Below, in pieces: positions 22,254 to 32,800 of a stretch of DNA of 64,000 nt. The position numbers and the translations under genes are program-made. A model generated the notes under the pieces. The model was not told the origin of the DNA, searched no databases, and was given only the letters and a program-made list of their open reading frames with translations. Source of the DNA: Alitta virens (Eukaryota; Annelida; Polychaeta; Phyllodocida; Nereididae). The stretch spans positions 2,880,001 through 2,944,000 of the forward strand of contig OW028577.1 in assembly GCA_932294295.1 (NCBI GenBank), written 5' to 3'. Within the stretch, counting starts at the first letter, position 1, and the number at the start of each line of letters is the position of its first letter.

Positions 22254-22916
22254 ATGGACAGTATCATTCAGTGGAACTGTCGAGGTTTCAGAGCCAACTT
22301 TGATGAAATAGGTTGCATGGTCCAAGACTTAAACCCTAGTGTTTTCTGTCTACAGGAAACATTTCTGAAACCTCCAAATAGTTTTAAACTGAGAAACTAT
22401 CATGTGTATAATACATATGGCAATATTGCCCACGATAGAGCCACTGGTGGCTCATCAATTTTAGTTAAAAATGGCATCATTCATACCCATATTGCTCTTA
22501 ACACTAACCTTCAGGCTACAGCAGTTCGTCTGAACCTGAATAAAACATTCACCATATGTTCCTTATATATTCCTCCACCCTTTCACCTTACAGCCAGTGA
22601 TTTGCATGACCTTTACAATCAACTTCCTGAACCGCGTCTTATCCTAGGAGATTTTAACAGCCATAACCAATTGTGGGGAAGCACTTCCCACAACAACAAA
22701 GGAAAAACCATTGAAGATTTTCTCAATGACCACACCCTTTGCTTGTTCAATGATGGTTCACCTACATATCTTCACCCAGGTCATGGAACATTTTCAGCGA
22801 TAGACCTTAGTATATGTGATCCAGCGTTATTTCTGGAATTTGAATGGAGAGTATTTGAAGACACTCACGGCAGTGATCACTTTCCTATTGTCCTACAAAA
22901 CGTAGAAGGTACATGA
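22254..22916 (+). CDS. LINE-A ORF2 endonuclease part
   Basis: 220 residues from ATG 22254 to TGA 22914. This is an APE-type endonuclease domain: WNCRGFRAN start, LQETFL, YIPPPF, ILGDFNSHN, AIDLSICDP and GSDHFPIVL. If the stop is read as such, a free endonuclease is made without RT. Confidence 0.88.
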   Translation: MDSIIQWNCRGFRANFDEIGCMVQDLNPSVFCLQETFLKPPNSFKLRNYHVYNTYGNIAHDRATGGSSILVKNGIIHTHIALNTNLQATAVRLNLNKTFTICSLYIPPPFHLTASDLHDLYNQLPEPRLILGDFNSHNQLWGSTSHNNKGKTIEDFLNDHTLCLFNDGSPTYLHPGHGTFSAIDLSICDPALFLEFEWRVFEDTHGSDHFPIVLQNVEGT

Positions 22917-25900
22917 GAAGTGGGTCAACTCCGATGGAAGTTGCATAAAGCGGATTGGACCTCCTTCGAAAAGCACTGCTTACAAAAAATTACTATGTCT
23001 CATTATAGGAATTGTAATAATCTCGTTGAAGATTTTACTGATGATATTACTTATATAGCCAATAAAACAATACCGATGACAAAAAATAATTCTAAACGAA
23101 GTGCAAGACCCTGGTTTGACGACGAAGTAAGAGAAGCTATTAAAAACCGTAAGAAAGCCCTCAGAATTTTTAAATCACAGCCGACCATCAACAATCTGAA
23201 TAATTTTAAGTGCCTGAAAGCCAAAGCGCGTAGAATTGTCAGGCAAAAAAAACGTAGTTGCTGGAGAGACTATGTCTCCAGACTCACTGAAAGAACTCCT
23301 AGCAATAAAGTCTGGAAAATGATTAAGAAGATTGAAGGAAAGAACCTAGCTTCGCATGTAAGCATTCTAGAAGTGAATGGAGAACATCTCTCCTCACCAG
23401 AACAAATATCAAACGGGTTAGGAGAACAGTTTGCGTACAACTCCTCATCGGAGAACTATACGAGAGAATTTCAATGTTATAAGGCTCAAGCTGAGAGATT
23501 AACCCTAAATATACAGTCTGATAACAGCGAAGATTATAACTCCTACATCACCTTAGAAGAACTTCAGAAGGCCATCTTAAAAGCGACTGACTCTGCAACA
23601 GGCCCTGATAATATACATTATCAAATCTTAAAACACCTACCTCAATCCTCTTTAAAAACATTACTGTATATCTTTAATCAAATTTGGGAGAAGGGATGTC
23701 TTCCATCCCTGTGGAAACAAGCCACGGTCATCCCAATTCCCAAGCCGGGGAAGGATCATAGTGATCCTATGAATTATCGACCAATAGCCTTAACCAGTTG
23801 TCTATGTAAGACAATGGAGCGAATTGTTACTGATAGACTGGTTTGGTTCCTGGAGTCGAACCAGCTTATTACAGAGTTCCAATCTGGATTTCGCCGTCAC
23901 AGGAGCACATTAGATCATTTAGTCAGACTGGAAACTTATGTTAGAGATGCTTTCATTAACAGAGAACACGTAGTAGCCATATTCTTTGACCTAGAAAAAG
24001 CTTATGACACTACATGGAAATATGGAATAATGAAAGATCTTCACGACTTAGGGCTTCGAGGTCGCCTTCCAGTTTTCATCGGATCCTTCCTACAGGATCG
24101 CTTCTTTAAGGTCCGAGTGGGATCAACGATGTCAAGCCCCTACTCTCAGGAGAATGGAGTCCCTCAGGGTAGTATTCTCTCACCCCCCCTCTTTAACGTC
24201 AAAATCAACAGTATAGTAAATTCCATCTCAGAAAATCTCATGTCGTCCCTATATGTTGACGATTTCCTCATTGCATATCGTTCCAGATATATGCCAACCA
24301 TAGAACGACAACTGCAATTAAATTTGAATAGGATTCACAAATGGTCACTTGAAAATGGCTTCAAGTTCTCTAAACAGAAGACAGTTTGTCTGCCTTTCTA
24401 TTATTTACGATCAAACCATCCAGATCCATCACTAATAATTGACAACTGTCAAATAAAAGTGGTGAATGAAACAAAATTTTTGGGTGTACTCTTTGACTCC
24501 AAATTGTCTTTCATTCCGCATATCAAAGCACTGAAAGCAAAGTGCCTGAAATCAATGAACCTCCTTAAAGTAGTGAGCAAATATAATTGGGGTGGGGACA
24601 CAACGGTCCTCCTTCGTCTCTATCGAGCAATTACTCGTTCTCGACTTGATTATGGTTCTGTGGTATATGGCTCTGCCAGACCATCTTATCTAAAATGCCT
24701 GAATTCTGTACATCATCAAGGGTTGCGACTAAGCTTAAGAGCTTTTCGTACATCTCCTGTAGAGAGCTTATATGTACTGGCAGGGGAACCTCCACTTTCC
24801 CTTCGTCGTTTCAAGTTATCCATGCAATACATACTAAAAGTAGCTTCAACTCCAACAAATCCAACATATGATGTAATATTTCATCCAAAATACATGTGTC
24901 ATTATGAATCTCGTTCAAACGCCATTCGACCACTGGGATTACGCATGAAATTCTATCTTGAGGCTGCAAAAATTGATACTACAATCATTGCCGAGAAGGA
25001 AGTACCACCCATTCCGCCATGGATTCTCCCAGTCCCGAAAGTTATACTGGATTTGGCAGAGCTTAAGAAAAGCGAAACCAATCCGGTAGACTATCAAAAC
25101 CTATTTTATAGTATAAGGTTTAAATACGAATCGTACAAATTTCTATACACAGATGGCTCAAAAATGGAAAGACGAGTAGGCTGTGCAGTCACTTCTTATA
25201 AAACCGTTATAGCTGAATGTCGTCTTCCAGACCACTGCTCAATATACACTGCAGAATTAACAGCTATTTACCTTGCCTTAAAGAACATCGAGGACTCAGA
25301 ATCAGATCGTTATGTTATCTGTTCTGATTCCAAATCTGCTCTTCAAGCAATCCAAAATAAACAACTTGATAACCCTGGGATCTTAGATGTTCTGATTAAG
25401 TATTTCTATCTTCACGAATACAAAGACATAGTATTCTGCTGGATTCCTGGACACGCTGGCATTGAAGGGAATGAAAAAGCAGACCTGGCAGCAAAAAGGG
25501 CTCTTACAAAAGAGATAACTGATTTTACCATTCCATACACTGATTTTAAAATGACTATAAAATCTTTTATCATGTCTTGCTGGCAAAGACAATGGAATGA
25601 ATGTAATAACAACAAGTTGCATTCAATCTTACCTTGCATTCAAAATAAAATACCTAGTAGGTTCAATACTCGCAAAGATCAAGGAATATATCACAGATGC
25701 CTCATAGGACATTCAAGACTTACACATTTACACCTTTTAGTCAATGAACCGGCACCGGTATGCCAGAGTTGTCGGTGCCCCCTAACAATCAAACATATTT
25801 TATTAGATTGCAGCCACTTACAACGCTTTAGAAGACCTTTGTTTCAAGCTAATACCTTACAACATCTCTTTACCAGATATCCAACCCAGACAATTATTGA

Positions 25901-25937
25901 TTTTTTATATGCTTCTGGTTTCTACTACCAAATATAG
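22917..25937 (+). CDS. LINE-A ORF2 RT-RNase H part
   Basis: Continues in the same frame directly after the stop and is open to TAG at 25935-25937. There is no ATG at its beginning, so it would need readthrough or a downstream start. Contains the RT and RNase H domains and the C-terminal zinc-like motif described for the whole frame. Confidence 0.88.
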   Translation, partial: EVGQLRWKLHKADWTSFEKHCLQKITMSHYRNCNNLVEDFTDDITYIANKTIPMTKNNSKRSARPWFDDEVREAIKNRKKALRIFKSQPTINNLNNFKCLKAKARRIVRQKKRSCWRDYVSRLTERTPSNKVWKMIKKIEGKNLASHVSILEVNGEHLSSPEQISNGLGEQFAYNSSSENYTREFQCYKAQAERLTLNIQSDNSEDYNSYITLEELQKAILKATDSATGPDNIHYQILKHLPQSSLKTLLYIFNQIWEKGCLPSLWKQATVIPIPKPGKDHSDPMNYRPIALTSCLCKTMERIVTDRLVWFLESNQLITEFQSGFRRHRSTLDHLVRLETYVRDAFINREHVVAIFFDLEKAYDTTWKYGIMKDLHDLGLRGRLPVFIGSFLQDRFFKVRVGSTMSSPYSQENGVPQGSILSPPLFNVKINSIVNSISENLMSSLYVDDFLIAYRSRYMPTIERQLQLNLNRIHKWSLENGFKFSKQKTVCLPFYYLRSNHPDPSLIIDNCQIKVVNETKFLGVLFDSKLSFIPHIKALKAKCLKSMNLLKVVSKYNWGGDTTVLLRLYRAITRSRLDYGSVVYGSARPSYLKCLNSVHHQGLRLSLRAFRTSPVESLYVLAGEPPLSLRRFKLSMQYILKVASTPTNPTYDVIFHPKYMCHYESRSNAIRPLGLRMKFYLEAAKIDTTIIAEKEVPPIPPWILPVPKVILDLAELKKSETNPVDYQNLFYSIRFKYESYKFLYTDGSKMERRVGCAVTSYKTVIAECRLPDHCSIYTAELTAIYLALKNIEDSESDRYVICSDSKSALQAIQNKQLDNPGILDVLIKYFYLHEYKDIVFCWIPGHAGIEGNEKADLAAKRALTKEITDFTIPYTDFKMTIKSFIMSCWQRQWNECNNNKLHSILPCIQNKIPSRFNTRKDQGIYHRCLIGHSRLTHLHLLVNEPAPVCQSCRCPLTIKHILLDCSHLQRFRRPLFQANTLQHLFTRYPTQTIIDFLYASGFYYQI

Positions 25938-26039
25938 TTAATCAATCTTAACCTAGAGAGCCTCTACATAGCCCACTCAGGTGCTGATGAGGCGTTAAAC
26001 AATAACTCACACACACACACACATGTACACTGCTAGGCC

Positions 26040-26560
26040 ATATATGTATTCAGCCATATGAATCAATTCATAATCCTGTTGATTACAAGCCATTACATTG
26101 TTCATTGCAATTATAACAAGAACATATAGCACAACAACATAAAGGGTGTTAATTACAATTCTTTTGGGAATACAGCATAATTGTTGCATTGATTGCAATG
26201 AGCAATTTGTATCTAAGAATAGGTATATAGGCATGGGCAAATAAGATTTTGTTTCTAAACTTATTTGCTTTGTAAATAAAATATGTTACATAATACTTAG
26301 GGGCAGTGTGCAGTATTATTTATTGTATAAATATATTTCATAGTATCTGTATTTAGAGTATATATACTGTTAGTGGGGATGTTTTAAGGGCATCATCTCC
26401 TTTACCAAGATTAATATATATTAATTACCAAATTGTGCTTATTTCAATTGTATGTTGGTATGCGTTGCTAGATACATTTAATGTCGGCCTACCAGTTTAA
26501 AATAAATTTTAATATCAAAAACTAATTTTCAATTTGATAATACATATCTTTTTTTTAAAT
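26040..26560. other. interior of DNA element copy B
   Basis: AT-rich interior of the TTAA-flanked element right of LINE-A. No coding frame is supported. Confidence 0.4.
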
Positions 26561-27117
26561 ATGAGTTTGAGGGGGGCATCCACAGCAGCGTTTTATAAAT
26601 AAGAACTTAGTGGATGTCTCCTGATCAAAGGTAATTGGATTATAATATGTATTTTGACTTTTAATCTTTTATTTTATTTATTTACTGCTTATTGTTTTTC
26701 CTTGCTGCTTTTGTTTGTTTTATTTAATTTGATCTGATAAACTCTCTCTCTCTCTCTAATTGCATTGTCTCAAATAGTTCAATGGCAATTACTTGACACT
26801 CAGTAAGAACTGCTCTGAAAGTGCAATTAACTGTATCTAAAACTGTTGTTGACAGTTGTTCTCACTACAATTGCAATGTTGAGCCTCCAGAATACTTGGC
26901 TGAGATTTATAGTACAACAGTGACGTATTTCCGGTCAGTGCAAAATACCGGGAAAATCAAAAATGGCGGCCTCCGTGGTTCACAAAACGGAGCTAATAAA
27001 TGCAGGATATTACTTTATCAGGGCACATATGCAAGTTTTGAATAACGTGGATGTGTTTCTATGGACCCAAGCTAACATCTGAGAGGTAAAGTGCTCAAGG
27101 GGTTAGTTCCCCTTTAA

Positions 27118-28968
27118 ATTCTAATAAATTGACCTTACATGTTGAATACAATACAAACTTTTTCATAATCAAAGATTTGCTTCAGATTGGTAAATTTCAT
27201 TCCTCCATCACAAGCATGTCTTCTAATGGATCTATTATATAAACGTCAGTTGTACCTAATGAGTTTTTAAGTTAATCTAATTGATTTATTGTATACACTG
27301 TTGTAAGGGAGTCCTTTGTCAGTAACAGCATGGCTGTCTTAGAAGGGCCCTCCTGATCTTGTGTATTTTTATATACTCTGTCAAATAAATTTGTTTCAAG
27401 TTCTGAGTTATATTGCAATTTGTGGTGGGTGTTTCAGTATATTGACTGGACTTATACACGGGAACTTATGAATGCAGTAAGGATGAATAAAAAAAAATTG
27501 AAATATCATCAGGAAACATTGTGGGCCTAAACTGTGTCAATTTAAAAAGTTTTAGTTTTAGTTTTTATGAATTTTGAGGCTGTAAAACTATCTGAAATGC
27601 ATTTGTAATCAATACATTTACCCTTCAGGCAAATTTGAGAACCTAAGTGCACAAACATCAGGCATACTTAATCAATAATCCAGAAATACGAGTCTAAGGC
27701 AATAAAAGTTTGCCCATCGATTATGCCAGACTGTCAGGTATCAATGAGTGCATCAAAAACAATGGCTTCAATAGGTCTTTCCTTCACTTGTATTCAAAAT
27801 TATTTTTTTATAGCCTACTTCTCCCTTCAGGAGGAATTATTTAACAATGGTTAAAACAACATTTATTACTTTAATAAAGGGCAAGTCAGTCATTGTAGTG
27901 ATAGGAAGTCATGTGCTGTCATATTAGAGACATGAATGCCAGCCATAAAATCTTAAATTAAATTTGTACTGAGTACACTGGAAAATCTTTGAAATGTATA
28001 TACAGATACAAGATTTACAATATCTGTAGCTACAAGTTCGCTGTCCACAGGACAGCGTTACAAAGGCATAAATGCAAAAACCTGGGACTTGGACCTTGTT
28101 CGGGAATTAGCCTTTTAATAGACATTTGCCACACGAAATACACCTGCTCTAGGTTTAGATATACTTCTTTTTTATTGTCTTGCACTCAGAACAGTCCTCG
28201 TGAACATAATGATGAAATAAGGTATGCTAATGTGTTTTTTTTTAAAAACGGTGTGATAAATGTTTCCAAGAATTCCTATGCAAGCCGTTTTGACCCTACA
28301 TCGCATCTAATGCAACGTAGGTCAGTTCTGGCTACATTTACTGGTAAAATCAGCTTCTTTAGGTATGCACAATGGGTATTGTATTACACAATAAACATGG
28401 GTGTCTGGCTGCCTTTTATTGATAATGATGTATACTTTATTTTGCGATTTTTCTTGCAAACACAAATGGCAACAAAGAAAAGTTCTCAAATAAAAGGAAA
28501 CCTATAAATTACTGAAGTATATTTAATTTGTAGCGCTTGCTTTTTAAGCAAAACTACAATGTATTTCTGAATTTCTACTTTGATTGCATGCATTAATATA
28601 ATATTGTATCCATTTACTGTACATAAAATTATATCTGTGTTCCTAATTCTCTTCAGTGAGAACAACACAAAATTCATTCAAATTATAAATTACTGCTTTC
28701 AGTTTTGGACATACAGTGATATTACCCATATGTAAATACAAATGTAATATAACTATAACGAAATGCAGAAAAATAAAGTTGCTTATTTTCTGTTCTTTGT
28801 TTACTCTAAAACTTTACTTCATGGGGGCTGAAAAGTGTATAAGCCACAAAGCTTACATTTTCTTGAAATCATTGGTTAAATAATGCATTTTTATTTATAA
28901 AATATCCAGATTTTTTTTCTTACTTAAACAGAGTTGTACAAGGAAAATTGCAAACCATACATGATCTA
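27118..28968. other. AT-rich stretch downstream of gene 1
   Basis: Lies 3' of gene 1 (minus strand). A TGCAATTTGTGGTGGGT...GACTGGACTTA block near 27417-27452 is an inverted match to sequence near 14470-14515. The longest frame (27989-28507) has no recognisable domain. No other feature seen. Confidence 0.4.
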
Positions 28969-29089
28969 CCCCAGATAGCATTCCAAATTGTTTCAGCGTT
29001 GGCACGATGTCGATGACGTCATAACAATGCTGTACCGATGGTGGCCTATATAGAAACGACGCTGGCTCGATTTGGAATGCTATCTGGGG
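28969..29089. mobile_element. 121-bp hairpin MITE, copy 1
   Basis: Ends CCCCAGATAGCATTCCAAAT and its complement ATTTGGAATGCTATCTGGGG form terminal inverted repeats; the interior is also partly self-complementary. No coding content. Confidence 0.9.
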
Positions 29090-29160
29090 AACACTGATTT
29101 CGATATTATCTGTATAGCATATTCAATTTATATTGAAGACAAAAAGATTTGAGAGCTCTA

Positions 29161-29280
29161 CCCCAGATAGCATTCCAAATCGTTTCAACGTCGGCGTGAT
29201 GTCGGTGATGTTAATACAATGTTGTAACGACAGTGGACTACATGGAAACGATGCTGGGCCGATTTTCAATGCTATCTGGG
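29161..29280. mobile_element. 120-bp hairpin MITE, copy 2
   Basis: Same family and orientation as 28969-29089, 71 bp further on, with about 80-85% identity by eye. Ends CCCCAGATAGCATTCCAAAT and ...AATGCTATCTGGG. Confidence 0.9.
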
Positions 29281-29572
29281 ATATGAATTCTGTGTATCAC
29301 AATGAGAATTTCAGTACATGAAGGTACAGGTTTGGACATTCAATTTTTATGGACTTCAAGGCACATAACCTAAACTGAAAAATGTTCTTCTTAAGAGACA
29401 TCAACATTGTTAACTTACCATAAAAGCACACAATTTTTACTACATGTGAGTAAAAACAGACTGAAAATCAAACCATTATTTACGAAGATATGCCCTTTTG
29501 AAATGAGCTGACGGAATTTTTCAGTTTGGGGCCCTTTTACTTGATTAAAACTTTATCCATACATTAACATTC

Positions 29573-29841
29573 TTAGCCCATCTTATACATAACAAATCCA
29601 GATGCTGCCACCTCTTTGTACACAGAAGAAGTACTGTCATAAGTATGGCTCACTTCGCACACACATGGATTCTTTCGGAAACTGAACGCTGCACATCCGA
29701 TCTCTAAGCATGTCGCTGTGCATCCGGTGACTGAGCACCTACTCGAAGCAACAACACCACTCGGATTTGCCAGCCTTGTGTCCTTTTTGTAGAATATTGC
29801 ATGTTCTTGCCTGTATGTCATTTCCCAAGGGATGCTTGTGA
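29573..29841 (-). CDS. gene 1 exon 5 (PAN/Apple-like, stop)
   Basis: 269 bp to TAA at 29573-29575. Acceptor TTTTCTCTACAG. Cysteines in C-x4-C-x3-C-x4-C then CVC order, with conserved AAFSFRKNPCVCE and DSTSSVYKEVAASGF. Same length as gene 2 exon 5. Confidence 0.9.
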
Positions 29842-32800
29842 CTGTAGAGAAAATGTGAAAACTTATATACACTATACAGTGTGCAGACAAAAAATGTGCA
29901 ATGCTTGAACAAAAGGAGTTCAAATGATGTGGTACTTAATAAATGGGTAAGAAACCCTGTGATTATTACCTTACTCCTTCAAAAAGTATAAAAAAATCAA
30001 GAGAGATGTGGTAATAAATATTTCAGAATTTAACCTCGTAAACTTTTTATTCCAAGAGAATAAGATAAGTCACCAAGAACTAATCTATAAAGGCAGTTTA
30101 TATAAAACACCTTAATATCACCTACCTCCGTCACAAATGAGTGGCTCTACCTCATAGTACATTTGCTCATCAGGGTGGTCTGTATCACCGAGTAGCATTG
30201 CTTTCATGGGAAAGTTTTCTTTCTCAGTTATAGTATAACTAACGTTGGTGAATGTCACAAATTCACAGTCTTGACCTGTAATTCAAATTAATCAATACTG
30301 CAAATACAATATATTCCACACTGAGGGAACGCATATTGAAATGCACATGGGAACACTCAAGTGCCCAAGGGAAGGTTTCTTGATTGGCCAGAAACAGTCG
30401 CAGACCATAGAAGACAGGCACAGACTTTAAGAGGAGAAACTTCCTGTAAATAATATTACAATACACTGCCTTTATGTAATACATGATCACCACAGATATG
30501 ACTCATAATACACAACATATAGCATACTGCACTAAGGCTAAAAAGATCAACATAAAGCTGAATCATTGGATTGAATTGAATTGAATATATTGAATTGAAA
30601 ATTAAAAATAATTTTATTTGGCAGTTACACAGGAATGCAGCATGATATTTTGTTATTTTTGCCATGATGAATTTAAAATTATTGCATATATTCTATTAGT
30701 GTTAAACTTGCCAGGTGACCCCCAAAGAACCTCAGTGGGTTGTGTTAGGGGCCACCTTAAATTGATACAATATTTATATTATAATACTAGATAAAAAAAA
30801 TGTTATAATGATAATAGTTTAAGTTAGTAACGAAAATAGAAAGGAGAGAGTAATAATAATAATAATGAAAATAATAATGATAATAATATATGACAAACGA
30901 TTCAGCAATACCGGTGAAATTTCTATTATTACATACATTGATTACAATGTAAACTTATTTACATTAGAATGATTAATAATGGCTGATGATGGACTGTGGA
31001 CTATTGTCATGAAATAAGAAGGCTATTGGTTTGTTTCTTCAATATATATTGAATTGTGTGGATTAAATGAAGGAAATTCTCTTTACCAGATATCCAACCC
31101 AGACAATTATTGATTTTTTATATGCTTCTGGTTTCTACTACCAAATATAGTTAATCAATCTTAACCTAGAGAGCCTCTACATAGCCCACTCAGGTGCTGA
31201 TGAGGCGTTAAACAATAACTCACACACACACACAAATGAAGGAAACATCCCATAACCAAAAATCAGTATTTATTGTCACAGTGCTCCTGAACAAACTTCA
31301 GGGGTAAGAACAATTGACCAAAGATTTCATATATATTTCCATAAACTGCACTCGCATACGCTCATTTTAAGGAAAAACTAACAAGAAATCTGTTGGGAAA
31401 TTCTGAGAAATATAACTTTAAAATTGGTGGTTTATCACACCTTGGTTATTTACATACAGCATGTCATATATTTGTTTGCTCAGGAGCACTGTGTTGTTTT
31501 CCTATAAGAAAATAGCAACAAACCATTTATTGTTCCTTGAGTAGATTCAAATAATTTCTCAACGTTGAAGTAGTTAACCCATGCATTGCCATCGAACGCA
31601 ACCCACTGACATCTGAAGTTTAATTTGTACCAGCAACTCGTAGCTATCGTGGCAATGGTGTGAATTTGGTGGTAGGTGATGTCATAGTAGGTGATATTTT
31701 GCACATCCTCGAAGTCGAAAAATTCATTGGTGAAACTGACTGCACAAAAAATATTAACACTAGATTGATCAAAAATAAAGTATCCATCATGACACAAGTG
31801 AGCAGGTTATTAAATTGTAATGGCCCACAAGACAATAGGTACACAACATTGTTTTGATTGGGCTTAAGTTAAAAGAGTGAGCAATTATTGCCAGTATCCT
31901 TGATGGATATATTAAAGGTAAAGGTGCACTGTAACAAGTTACCGTAGTCAGTATCTTTAATGAATATATTAAAGGTAAAGGTGCACTGTAACGAGTTTCG
32001 GTAGACGGTATGTTTAATGAATATATTAAAGGTAAAGGTGCACTGTAACAAGTTACCGTAGTCAGTATCTTTAATGAATATATTAAAGGTAAAGGTGCAC
32101 TGTAACGAGTTTCGGTAGACGGTATGTTTAATGAATATATTAAAGGTAAAGGTGCACTGTAACAAGTTACCGTAGTCAGTATCTTTAATGAATATATTAA
32201 AGGTAAAGGTGCACTGTAACAAGTTACCGTAGTCAGTATCTTTAATGAATATATTAAAGGTAAAGGTGCACTGTAACGAGTTTCGGTAGACGGTATCTTT
32301 AATGAATATATTAAAGGTAAAGGTGCACTGTAACAAGTTACCGTAGTCAGTATCTTTAATGAATATATTAAAGGTAAAGGTGCACTGTAACGAGTTTCGG
32401 TAGACGGTATGTTTAATGAATATATTAAAGGTAAAGGTGCACTGTAACAAGTTACCGTAGTCAGTATCTTTAATGAATATATTAAAGGTAAAGGTGCACT
32501 GTAACGAGTTTCGGTAGACGGTATGTTTAATGAATATATTAAAGGTAAAGGTGCACTGTAACAAGTTACCGTAGTCAGTATCTTTAATGAATATATTAAA
32601 GGTAAAGGTGCACTGTAACGAGTTTCGGTAGACGGTATGTTTAATGAATATATTAAAGGTAAAGGTGCACTGTAACAAGTTACCGTAGTCAGTATCTTTA
32701 ATGAATATATTAAAGGTAAAGGTGCACTGTAACGAGTTTCGGTAGACGGTATCTTTAATGAATATATTAAAGGTAAAGGTGCACTGTAACAAGTTACCGT

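Larger units (their letters stand above)
22254..25937 (+). pseudogene. LINE-A ORF2 (EN-RT-RNase H) with one stop
   Basis: One continuous 1,227-codon frame except for TGA at codon 221 (22914-22916). Endonuclease 1-220 has N8, E35, D133/N135 and the SDH box (D208, H209). RT: motif A FFDLEKAYD with D579, NGVPQGSILS, and the active site YVDD (D669, D670). RNase H: TDGS (D967), TAEL, CSDSKSA (D1025), GNEKADLAAK. The C-terminus has a zinc-like VCQSCRCPLTIKHILLDC. All catalytic residues I can check are present, so the stop is the only obvious lesion. It sits exactly between EN and RT and may be a recent C-to-T change (CGA to TGA), which is inference. Role: nick target DNA and copy the RNA at the nick (target-primed reverse transcription). 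Confidence 0.94.
20609..26022 (+). mobile_element. LINE-A: near-intact non-LTR retrotransposon
   Basis: A 5.4-kb element in copy B. TSDs are perfect: ATGTACACTGCTAG at 20595-20608 and 26023-26036, with GCC microhomology extending the match. Layout: HDV-like ribozyme (20609-20692), short 5' UTR, ORF1 (20762-22183), 70-bp spacer, ORF2 (22254-25937) with one in-frame TGA, 3' UTR of about 70 bp, CA-repeat tail. The presence of APE-type endonuclease, RT, RNase H and a C-terminal zinc motif in ORF2, with CCHC knuckles in ORF1, fits the I superfamily (I/Nimb/Ingi-like); the clade is inferred. High integrity and perfect TSDs indicate a young insertion. Confidence 0.95.
20399..27113. mobile_element. 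TTAA-flanked DNA element, copy B, hosting LINE-A
   Basis: Starts AGGGGAACTAAT (20399) and ends GTTAGTTCCCCT (27113), flanked by TTAA at 20395-20398 and 27114-27117. Without the LINE-A insertion it is about 1.3 kb. It is inverted relative to copy A and only 7 bp (TTTCATA) plus the two TTAA sites separate them. Blocks such as GGCCGCCATTATTGCACAC and GGCGGCCTCCGTGGTTCAC are shared with copy A in reverse orientation. No coding frame of its own. Confidence 0.8.

Noticed and set aside
25988..26003. CTGATGAG in the LINE-A 3' UTR as a hammerhead ribozyme core
   Set aside because: The second core box GAAA is missing (GTTAAAC follows) and no flanking stems I and III could be paired.
27989..28507. 172-residue frame downstream of gene 1
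   Set aside because: No recognisable domain, no paralogue in the gene 2 region and unusual composition; likely chance in AT-rich DNA.
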